The translations under genes were made by a program, and so were the position numbers. DNA of 7,398 nt from Robiginitomaculum sp. (lineage in GTDB: Bacteria; Pseudomonadota; Alphaproteobacteria; Caulobacterales; Maricaulaceae). The notes below the pieces were generated by a model. That model was not told the origin of the DNA, ran no database searches, and was given only the letters and a program-made list of their open reading frames with translations. The first letter of the stretch is position 1; each line of letters opens with the position of its first letter. The stretch lies in contig NVVU01000013.1 in assembly GCA_002733485.1 (NCBI GenBank), positions 18,081 to 25,478 on the forward strand, written 5' to 3'. Below, in pieces: positions 1 to 5,071 of this stretch.

Positions 1-315
1 GCCTGGGTAGATCAAAACGGCCTCATCACCATGGTACGCGAAGATATTGGACGCCATAATGCGCTGGACAAGATGATCGGTGCCGGCGCAAGACAAAGCG
101 CTGACTTTGGCAATGGCTTTGCGCTACTTTCCAGCCGCTGCACGTTCGAGTTGGCGCAAAAATGCGCCCTCGTCGGCATTCGCGCCCTTCTGACCCTGTC
201 CGCGCCTTCGGCCAGTGCCGTCGATACCGCCAAGCGCGCCAATCTGGCGCTGGCTTCGTGGGACCGCCGTACCGGCGCACTGGTGGTATTCAGCGGCGAC
301 ATCTGGACACCGTAA
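1..315 (+). CDS. fdhD: FdhD, formate dehydrogenase sulfurtransferase, C-terminal part
   Basis: The reading frame is open from the first base and ends at TAA 313-315, giving 104 residues; the N-terminal part lies outside the window. The stretch VREDIGRHNALDKMIGA (residues 12-28 of the fragment) is the conserved FdhD signature, followed by GFALLSSRCTFELAQK and a Leu/Ala-rich segment (LLTLSAPSASAVDTAKRANL), both typical of this family's C-terminal domain. FdhD passes sulfur from a cysteine desulfurase to the molybdenum-bisMGD cofactor and is needed for active formate dehydrogenase in the cytoplasm. The sulfur-carrying cysteine loop lies further upstream and cannot be checked. The gene converges on the next one with a 5-base gap, and I see no convincing terminator between them (only a 3-bp hairpin before a T-rich stretch). 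The family call is very secure; start and operon context are unknown. Confidence 0.93.
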   Translation, partial: AWVDQNGLITMVREDIGRHNALDKMIGAGARQSADFGNGFALLSSRCTFELAQKCALVGIRALLTLSAPSASAVDTAKRANLALASWDRRTGALVVFSGDIWTP

Positions 316-320
316 CGGCT

Positions 321-1079
321 TTATTTTTTAGCAATCGGCCGAAAATCATGGTTGGTGACCACATCATCAAATCTGATTTTGCGGATAATGGCCTTACCGG
401 CAACCTTGTTGTGCTCCTCCACCTTGACCAATGGGCCACCATACCAGGCGGGAGCATATTTCTGATAGATATCAAACTGTTTCACTTTGGCGATGGGGAT
501 CGGGTGAAACGGCCGCTGGGCCACATAATGCAGCCAGTGTATCATGCCGTCCTTTTTGCCCACGGCAATTTTTCCGTTCATATATTTGGCAATATTAGCA
601 CCTTTTCCTTCGCCACTGACATAATAACTATCCCCAATTTCAAAGCCATAGACCAGTTCATCATCATTTTCGCTGACCAGTGTCACCCCCTTGCCCAAAC
701 GCTGGCGCAAGGGTGGCAAATACAAATCCTTATTGGCATCGTAATCGTCTTTGCTGTGTTTGAGGTTTTTACGCTGTTGACGGCGGGCCTGCTTGGCATA
801 GCCCTTGGGGTCTTTTTCAAAGTCAGGATAAAGAATTGCCCAGCGCTGCACCTGTGATGCATCGGGATTAAAAGACTTTTCAAGAAAAATTTCGCCAAAC
901 CTGACAATCTTACGCCGAAAATAAAATACGGCGTCAGCATTTTTGGCATTTCTGACCTCAGCCTCCACTAATGCGGCCTCCAGAGGCGCGGGAAGCGCAG
1001 GTGCAGCCACCACTGGAACGACATAAAGGGTGAACGTGGCAAAAAACAAAACAAAAGCTGATATGCGGTTTTTAATCAT
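321..1079 (-). CDS. Exported protein of unknown function
   Basis: This is a 252-residue protein that I do not recognise. The N-terminus (MIKNR, a hydrophobic run from about residue 6 to 24, then VVAAPALPAP) is a typical Sec signal peptide with likely cleavage near residues 25-27, so the mature protein should be periplasmic or outer-membrane associated. No lipobox cysteine follows the hydrophobic core. The mature part is rich in Lys, Arg and aromatic residues: a very basic stretch around residues 90-115 (ARRQQRKNLKHSKDDYDANK), a Gly/Tyr-rich segment (GFEIGDSYYVSGEGKG) and a Trp/Tyr/His-rich C-terminal half. I see no catalytic motif. The ATG at 1079 has GGAG (minus strand of 1090-1093) 10 bases upstream, which supports this start. 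It is a single minus-strand gene facing fdhD and diverging from the acp-spt genes, so it may share the upstream control region. The gene is well supported by length, signal peptide and RBS; function is open. Confidence 0.8.
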   Translation of the reverse strand: MIKNRISAFVLFFATFTLYVVPVVAAPALPAPLEAALVEAEVRNAKNADAVFYFRRKIVRFGEIFLEKSFNPDASQVQRWAILYPDFEKDPKGYAKQARRQQRKNLKHSKDDYDANKDLYLPPLRQRLGKGVTLVSENDDELVYGFEIGDSYYVSGEGKGANIAKYMNGKIAVGKKDGMIHWLHYVAQRPFHPIPIAKVKQFDIYQKYAPAWYGGPLVKVEEHNKVAGKAIIRKIRFDDVVTNHDFRPIAKK

Positions 1080-1185
1080 GTAAAACGTACTCCGAACGGT
1101 TTATGTAGCACCATTATCGTGTTTGGCAGGGAAAAGGAATGGGTGCGGTTGCCATCTCTTAAAACCTCTAAAAACGTCAAAATAA

Positions 1186-1230
1186 CGACGCTATCGCCTG
1201 AAAAAAGGCAATACAGAGGCGATAGCTTCG
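1186..1230. repeat. Perfect 10-bp inverted repeat with extended arms, possible operator or RNA hairpin
   Basis: GCTATCGCCT (1190-1199) and AGGCGATAGC (1217-1226) are exact reverse complements separated by 17 bases. Beyond one mismatch the arms extend with CGA (1186-1188) and TCG (1228-1230), so 13 of 14 positions pair. The 17-base loop includes a run of six A. It lies about 110 bases upstream of the exported-protein start and about 250 bases upstream of the acp start. It could bind a dimeric regulator or fold as RNA. A T-run (1238-1243) starts 12 bases past the right arm, too far for a standard rightward terminator. Confidence 0.6.
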
Positions 1231-1250
1231 AACTGTCTTTTTTCTCCTCG

Positions 1251-1266
1251 TATTCGCCTGTTAAAG
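1251..1266 (+). repeat. Partial direct repeat of the dyad arm
   Basis: TATTCGCCTGTTAAAG here resembles TATCGCCTGAAAAAAG at 1192-1207: with one inserted T, 13 of the 15 remaining aligned bases are the same. It begins 59 bases after the first copy and could be a third half-site for whatever recognises the dyad at 1190-1226. Two similar AT-flanked CGCCTG words in one intergenic region could also be chance. Confidence 0.3.
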
Positions 1267-1345
1267 ATTGAAACCTTTATTGACTGGACTTTTACATAAC
1301 ATTTCTTCCATAATAGCTTAACAGCACGTAGGATTTGACATTCTT

Positions 1346-1371
1346 GAATTTCCCTTTAGGGGAAAGAATTC
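1346..1371. repeat. Quasi-palindrome upstream of the ACP gene
   Basis: GAATTTCCC (1346-1354) faces GGGA (1360-1363) and, after three unpaired bases, AATTC (1367-1371), giving nine pairs around a short TTTAG loop. An alternative pairing joins TTTCCC (1349-1354) with GGGAAA (1360-1365). It starts 6 bases after the TTGACA at 1335-1340 and about 110 bases before the acp ATG, where an operator or leader hairpin could act. There is no following T-run, so it is not an intrinsic terminator. Confidence 0.4.
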
Positions 1372-1480
1372 GGCGGACGGGGCTACGGGTGGTTATCTTG
1401 ATTTGCCGCCATGGAATAAGCGAGGATGGTTCTGCGCTTTCACGCCATTTGGTAAAGCAGTTTGGGCAGAGCAGTTTGGT

Positions 1481-1759
1481 ATGAAATCATCACGATCACC
1501 AGATACATTAAACGGCGCAGAAGCGGTTATGTTGGAAATCAGGACCCATTTGCGCGCCCGGGCGGGCGAAAGCGCAACCATTGGGCCGGAAACTAATATT
1601 ACCCGCGATCTGGGCCTGGATTCTCTGGCCATTATGGATTTTATTTTTGACCTGGAAGACAGTTTTGACATATCCATCCCAATGGAGCGCATCGCTGAAG
1701 TGCAGACCTTGGCTGATTTGGCCAAAGCCATAGAAGTCCTGCAAAAGGAAGCCGCCTGA
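1481..1759 (+). CDS. Acyl carrier protein paired with serine palmitoyltransferase
   Basis: From the ATG at 1481 this is a 92-residue acyl carrier protein. The core NITRDLGLDSLAIMDFIFDL carries the 4'-phosphopantetheine attachment motif DSL, with the modified serine encoded at 1622-1624 (residue 48), followed by the acidic recognition helix II and a C-terminal helix (LADLAKAIEVLQKE). It stops one base before the SPT start, so the two are surely cotranscribed and likely translationally coupled. By analogy with alphaproteobacterial SPT loci, it probably presents the acyl chain as a thioester to SPT in the cytoplasm. The start is uncertain: the frame is open back to a TTG at 1403, and an ATG at 1529 gives a compact 76-residue ACP with GAAG 5 bases upstream. 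Neither internal ATG has a strong ribosome site. The family call is secure; dedication to sphingolipid synthesis is inferred from position. Confidence 0.88.
   Translation: MKSSRSPDTLNGAEAVMLEIRTHLRARAGESATIGPETNITRDLGLDSLAIMDFIFDLEDSFDISIPMERIAEVQTLADLAKAIEVLQKEAA
1745..1751 (+). promoter_or_regulatory. Ribosome binding site of spt
   Basis: AAGGAAG lies inside the last codons of the ACP gene, 9 bases before the ATG at 1761. It fixes the SPT start and, with the one-base gap after the ACP stop (TGA 1757-1759), points to coupled translation of the two proteins. Confidence 0.7.
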
Positions 1760-1760
1760 T

Positions 1761-3104
1761 ATGAGTAGCATATTCGATAAATTTGCACCTTTGCAGGAAC
1801 AACATGCGGCTTTGACAGCCATGGGACGCAGCCCGGCTGACATCGTATTTGAAGAAATCATCTCTCCGACCGAAGCCATACTTAATGGCAAACGCACCAT
1901 TTTGATGGGCACCAATAATTATCTGGGCCTGACTTTTGATGAAGTCGCCGTTGATGCGGCCATTGAAGCCTTGAAAACCGAAGGCACCGGCACAACAGGC
2001 TCTCGTATCGCCAATGGCAGTTATGACGGCCACAAGAGGCTGGAGGAAGAACTGGCCGAATTTTATGGCATGCGCTCTGCCATTTTGTTTTCTACCGGCT
2101 ATCAGGCTAACCTGGGGGCCATTGCGGCACTGGCCGGACGCGATGATTATCTGTTGATTGATGCCGACAGCCACGCCAGCATTTATGATGCCTGTCGCCT
2201 TAGTGATGCACAGGTGATCCGCTTTCGCCATAATGACCCGGAAAATCTGGACCGCAAACTCAAACGTCTGGATGGGACTACAGGCAGCAAGATCATTGTG
2301 GTAGAGAGCATTTATTCCATGCTGGGCGATATGGTTCCTCTCAAGGCATTTGTTGAGGTCAAGAAAAAATATGGTGCATATTTATTGATTGATGAAGCTC
2401 ATTCGCTTGGAGTTTTGGGCGAAAAAGGGCGCGGCCTTTGCGAGCATGAGGATCTGGAAGATGATATCGACTTTATTACCGGCACGTTTTCCAAAAGTAT
2501 TGGCACCGTAGGCGGGTTTTTGGTATCCAACCTTCCTGGCCTTGATATTGTCCGCTTTGCCAGTCGCCCATACATGTTTACGGCGAGCCCGCCCCCTTCT
2601 GTTGTTGCCTCGGCCAGAAAGACCCTGTCGCGCATTGCCGGGGCCTCGGATTTACGTAAACAGTTATGGGAAAATGCGGCCCAACTTTATAACGGTCTGA
2701 AATCAGCCGGGTTCGAACTTGGCCCTACCTTAAGCCCGATTATCGCCATTCGCCTCTCGGATGCAGAAAAAGCCATCGCCTTGTGGAATGGTCTTTTGGA
2801 TGCTGGCGTTTACACAAATCTGGCGCTGCCACCGGCGACTCCCTTTGGCTGGTATTTATTGCGCTCATCCATCAGCGCCGCCCACACACCCGAACAGATT
2901 GCCCTGGCAGTTGATGTGTGTACCAAAATTGGCAAAGAGCTGGGCCTGATCACCTTGTCCGGCAGCAAGAAAACTGAAACAGGGAAATTGCAGGTCAATG
3001 GAGCCAAGGCACTTAATGGCGCTTCTGAAAAGCACCCTTTTTCCACATCTGAGCCAGAATCTGTGGTGCCGACAGGAGCGGGTGCGCCCGTTGCCAGGGC
3101 GTAA
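1761..3104 (+). CDS. spt: Serine palmitoyltransferase (PLP-dependent, alpha-oxoamine synthase family)
   Basis: This 447-residue soluble enzyme condenses L-serine with an acyl thioester (acyl-ACP or palmitoyl-CoA) to 3-ketosphinganine, the first step of sphingolipid synthesis. Visible marks are: GTNNYLGL (residues 50-57), TGTTGSRIANGSYDGH (76-91), DADSHAS with His138 placed to stack on the cofactor, LLIDEAHS with Asp211 and His214, and TGTFSKSIGTVGG with Lys245 as the Schiff-base lysine. These correspond in order and spacing to His159, Asp231, His234 and Lys265 of the Sphingomonas paucimobilis enzyme. RPYMFTASPPPSVVA (269-283) and LLRSSISAAHT (366-376, with Arg368 a candidate substrate-carboxylate contact) distinguish SPT from related KBL, BioF and HemA enzymes. 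The conserved fold ends near residue 396. The remaining roughly 50 residues are a Ser/Lys/Pro/Ala-rich tail, longer than I expect for the family, and its last 30 residues overlap the convergent nucleotidyltransferase gene. Ceramide synthase and the reductase are not in the window. Confidence 0.95.
   Translation: MSSIFDKFAPLQEQHAALTAMGRSPADIVFEEIISPTEAILNGKRTILMGTNNYLGLTFDEVAVDAAIEALKTEGTGTTGSRIANGSYDGHKRLEEELAEFYGMRSAILFSTGYQANLGAIAALAGRDDYLLIDADSHASIYDACRLSDAQVIRFRHNDPENLDRKLKRLDGTTGSKIIVVESIYSMLGDMVPLKAFVEVKKKYGAYLLIDEAHSLGVLGEKGRGLCEHEDLEDDIDFITGTFSKSIGTVGGFLVSNLPGLDIVRFASRPYMFTASPPPSVVASARKTLSRIAGASDLRKQLWENAAQLYNGLKSAGFELGPTLSPIIAIRLSDAEKAIALWNGLLDAGVYTNLALPPATPFGWYLLRSSISAAHTPEQIALAVDVCTKIGKELGLITLSGSKKTETGKLQVNGAKALNGASEKHPFSTSEPESVVPTGAGAPVARA
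3013..3104. other. 92-base convergent overlap of spt and the nucleotidyltransferase gene
   Basis: The last 30 codons of spt (residues 418-447 and stop) and of the minus-strand gene (residues 288-317 and stop) share these bases on opposite strands. First codon positions face each other, and the third position of the minus gene faces the second position of spt. No intrinsic terminator with a T-run is visible for either gene here, so both messages probably run into one another and could pair as sense and antisense RNA. Confidence 0.8.
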
Positions 3105-3966
3105 GCGATAACGTGATCCCCGTTCGACGCTCTATTTTCCAGGCCACATAGTCTGCCCGCCCTTCAAAAGTCACGGCGCCTTTGAAAATTCGCAACAGGT
3201 TTACGCTTTTGCTGGTAATACGCCGTACCAGCCATTGGCGCCTCATGTCTTTGCGCCGATTATTCTCCATAGGAACATGGTAGGTATTTTTCCCAACGGA
3301 GGAGGGTAAAAACCCCGCCGCAATCAGGGCTGGCAGAAACAGTGTGTCATATCGCGCGGCGGCCAGCTCAACGATTAAATCGGCGCGGCTGGCGTCTTCG
3401 ATACGTAATTCGGCGGCATAGGTGGCGCGAAACAATGCACACCAGAATGCCCCGGGCGCGCCTTCATCCGGTCCAAAATATACGGCCCAGTTCATCGCCG
3501 TCATGATGGCATTGCGCAAGGCGTCATGCACCGCTTCTGTGGCTGCGTCATCGCGCGCATAAATCAGGGCAGTCGGCTGTGCAAAACGCGCCCAGATCGA
3601 AATATCCAAAGCCCCGGGCCTAGCCAGCGCCACAAAATGCGACAACGTCATGATGGCAACTTTGGCATGGATAACCTGGCCCTCATATTCACATTTGTAA
3701 TAGCGTACAAAGGGCGGTACCGCCTTGTGGGCCGCGCGAGAGATCAGACCATCCCCATACCCCAATGCCCCTTTGGTAAGGATATAAAAATCCATCAGTC
3801 CCGCGCCATCGCCAGTGCGCAGACAAGAGCCATAAAACAATACCGCCTGTGCCTGATCCCCCATTTCCTTCGCCAGTTTTTGCGCCAGAAAATGGGCCTC
3901 TTTCATCACCGGCTGGTCCATCTCCGCCGTAATAAAATCGTCAAGCTCGTCCTGAACCCTGATCAT
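3013..3966 (-). CDS. Tam41-like nucleotidyltransferase, possible lipid-phosphate cytidylyltransferase
   Basis: This protein has 317 residues and no signal peptide or membrane segment. Residues 42-62 hold a nucleotidyltransferase-type motif, VLFYGSCLRTG then LMDFYIL, with Gly46-Ser47 and Asp59. The order of later elements resembles the mitochondrial CDP-diacylglycerol synthase Tam41/Mmp37: a lysine segment (HAKVAIMTLSHF, 100-111), IWARFAQPTALIY (124-136, like the Tam41 AGRL-KP stretch), LRNAIMTAMNWA, and a helical FRATYAAELR region. FEGRADYVAWKIERRTG (267-283) looks conserved but I cannot name its role. I infer a CTP-dependent enzyme acting on a phosphorylated lipid, plausibly ceramide 1-phosphate from the kinase encoded just upstream, to give CDP-ceramide. 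By position it could correspond to CpgA or CpgC of Caulobacter ceramide-phosphoglycerate synthesis. ATG (3966-3964) overlaps the kinase stop in ATGA, so translation is coupled. The last 30 codons lie antisense to the end of spt. The nucleotidyltransferase fold is moderately sure; the substrate is a guess. Confidence 0.62.
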   Translation of the reverse strand: MIRVQDELDDFITAEMDQPVMKEAHFLAQKLAKEMGDQAQAVLFYGSCLRTGDGAGLMDFYILTKGALGYGDGLISRAAHKAVPPFVRYYKCEYEGQVIHAKVAIMTLSHFVALARPGALDISIWARFAQPTALIYARDDAATEAVHDALRNAIMTAMNWAVYFGPDEGAPGAFWCALFRATYAAELRIEDASRADLIVELAAARYDTLFLPALIAAGFLPSSVGKNTYHVPMENNRRKDMRRQWLVRRITSKSVNLLRIFKGAVTFEGRADYVAWKIERRTGITLSLTPWQRAHPLLSAPQILAQMWKKGAFQKRH

Positions 3967-4949
3967 GGTGCTATAAAATCAACCTGCATATCACTGGTGA
4001 AACGTAATCTTCCGGTGGGTCCTGGCGCGAAAGTTTCCCCATCAATAATAAAGGGGTTATGGGTTTCGATCTGTAATTGGTTAGCGCTACCGCTGCGATA
4101 GCCGGATGCTTCCATCCATGGCTTTATACGCTTGGTAAAAATTGCAAATACGGCGCGGAGCAAATGCGGCGGCGGTGCATCAACATCCAGCCACTTTACC
4201 GCCCTCGAGGCATCGCCCCAAAAGGGCCACACCCCCAGCAGAAACGAATCCAGCGTCGTTAACACAGCTCCAAACCGTGAGTGCTGGCCGGCCGGCTGCT
4301 CATCAAAGCTGATGACCATGTTTTCACCGGCCCGCACACCCTTTTCATCCGCCCCAAAGATGGCGCCGCAAAAAAAGCTGAAAATAGTCATTGCCACCGC
4401 CGCATTATGGTTCAGACCTTTGGAATGCACATGCGTCTGGGCCAGATTGGTTGCGTCCCTATAGCCGCCAAAGCCAACCAGCATCCCATGCACGGGCGGG
4501 TGGAAGCCGTCTTCCCACTCTACCCGCATAACATGGCGACGGCGGATATGCTGGGCGGTAATGCCGGCTTTGCGCAATTCCAGAAGGCGGCGAAAGGTAT
4601 CACGCTTGTATTTAGCGGTGCCGGTATCGTGGGCACAGACATTGGTCTTACCCGATGGTAAAGTGCAAAACAGCGGCAGATTATCGCCAAATACGCCGGA
4701 GCATTGGCTCAGTACTTCGCGCACTGTGCCATCACCGCCATCAATGACCACAATTTCAACGCCCAAATCGCGAAAGCGTGCTAAAATCCCGGCAATGTCA
4801 TGGGTTTGCCGGGCCTGTTCCACAAATACATCCGGGTCATTAGCGGCGACCTGTTCAACGCCATATCGTTTGCGATTCAACGTGCTGAACGGGTTTTGTA
4901 CAACGCCGATACGCGTTAATGTTGATGACAGGATCGGCTTCACACCCAC
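3963..4949 (-). CDS. cpgB: Lipid kinase of the diacylglycerol kinase fold, candidate ceramide kinase
   Basis: This 328-residue cytoplasmic or membrane-peripheral kinase has the DAGK catalytic domain. It starts with RIGVVQNPFSTLNRKR (13-28), continues with VVIDGGDGTVREVL (67-80, the ATP-site GGDGT motif) and LPSGKTNVCAHD (97-108, in place of the common LPxGTxND), and has NPFIIDGETF (298-307, the conserved DGE near the C-terminus). The family phosphorylates diacylglycerol, sphingoid bases or ceramide with ATP. Being next to spt and coupled by a 4-base ATGA overlap to the nucleotidyltransferase gene, it most likely corresponds to Caulobacter CpgB, a bacterial ceramide kinase; that assignment rests on context and recall. 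The start is GTG at 4949; an in-frame TAG at 4962-4964 excludes anything much longer, and a GTG at 4943 is an alternative. No good ribosome site is seen, only GAAAG close upstream. Diacylglycerol or sphinganine kinase remain possible. Confidence 0.8.
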   Translation of the reverse strand: MGVKPILSSTLTRIGVVQNPFSTLNRKRYGVEQVAANDPDVFVEQARQTHDIAGILARFRDLGVEIVVIDGGDGTVREVLSQCSGVFGDNLPLFCTLPSGKTNVCAHDTGTAKYKRDTFRRLLELRKAGITAQHIRRRHVMRVEWEDGFHPPVHGMLVGFGGYRDATNLAQTHVHSKGLNHNAAVAMTIFSFFCGAIFGADEKGVRAGENMVISFDEQPAGQHSRFGAVLTTLDSFLLGVWPFWGDASRAVKWLDVDAPPPHLLRAVFAIFTKRIKPWMEASGYRSGSANQLQIETHNPFIIDGETFAPGPTGRLRFTSDMQVDFIAP

Positions 4950-5071
4950 CGCACTTTCGGCCTAGACCATTGACATATTTGTGTTTATCGAACGTGTTGA
5001 GGGTGAGTAACTCCATATCTGCCTCATGGCAATGTTTGTCACCAGCCTACCGGGAATAATTTAAAGCTATT
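4950..5071. promoter_or_regulatory. Divergent promoter region between the kinase operon and the phosphoesterase
   Basis: The 122 bases between the two divergent starts must carry promoters in both directions. Rightward, TTGTCA (5036-5041) is a fair -35, with TAATTT (5057-5062) as a poorly spaced -10 (15 bases). If used, transcription would start almost at the ATG at 5072, giving a leaderless message; only AAAG (5063-5066) resembles a ribosome site. TTGACA (4970-4975) has no -10 at the right distance. The small palindrome TGCC-TCAT-GGCA (5020-5031) sits centrally. None of these elements is strong on its own. Confidence 0.4.

Larger units (their letters stand above)
1080..1480. other. Gene-poor intergenic region between divergent genes
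   Basis: About 400 bases separate the exported-protein gene (leftward) from the acyl carrier protein gene (rightward). The stretch is more AT-rich than its flanks and should hold both promoters. It contains a perfect 10-bp inverted repeat (1190-1199 with 1217-1226), a partial direct repeat of its arm at 1251-1266, and a quasi-palindrome at 1346-1371. Leftward, GATAAT (minus strand of 1113-1118) could be a -10 element but lacks a good -35. Rightward, TTGACT (1280-1285) and TTGACA (1335-1340) are -35-like, but no well-spaced -10 follows either. The acp frame stays open back to a TTG at 1403, yet that extension (residues such as MPPWNKRGWFCAF) does not look like an ACP, so I treat 1403-1480 as noncoding. 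No tRNA or convincing small ORF was seen. Confidence 0.6.

Noticed and set aside
265..277. CGCCG-TAC-CGGCG hairpin near the end of fdhD
   Set aside because: It is inside the coding region, with no T-run after it, so it is not a terminator.
310..330. CCG-TAA-CGG followed by a T-rich stretch as an fdhD terminator
   Set aside because: A 3-bp stem is too short to act as an intrinsic terminator; the T-rich bases encode the last lysines of the convergent gene.
162..857. Long plus-strand open frame of 231 residues overlapping fdhD and the exported-protein gene
   Set aside because: It is antisense to a gene with a signal peptide and ribosome site and out of frame with the fdhD signature; its translation shows no recognisable domain.
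1426..1455. Nine-codon ORF (MVLRFHAIW) upstream of acp as a leader peptide
   Set aside because: The GAGG touches the ATG and cannot serve as a ribosome site; it has no run of regulatory codons and no attenuator structure behind it.
1641..2231. Minus-strand open frame of 196 residues across acp and spt
   Set aside because: It is a shadow of the strongly conserved SPT N-terminal half; its translation has no family features.
3079..3090. CGGG-TGCG-CCCG hairpin near the end of spt
   Set aside because: The stem has only four pairs, no T-run follows, and it lies in coding sequence on both strands.
3526..4101. Plus-strand open frame of 191 residues across the nucleotidyltransferase and kinase genes
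   Set aside because: It lies antisense to two coupled minus-strand genes with recognisable motifs and is rich in Arg, His and Cys, as antisense frames of GC-rich genes often are.
5020..5031. TGCC-TCAT-GGCA palindrome in the divergent spacer as an operator
   Set aside because: A 4-bp stem is expected by chance in a region this size, and the flanking bases do not extend the symmetry.
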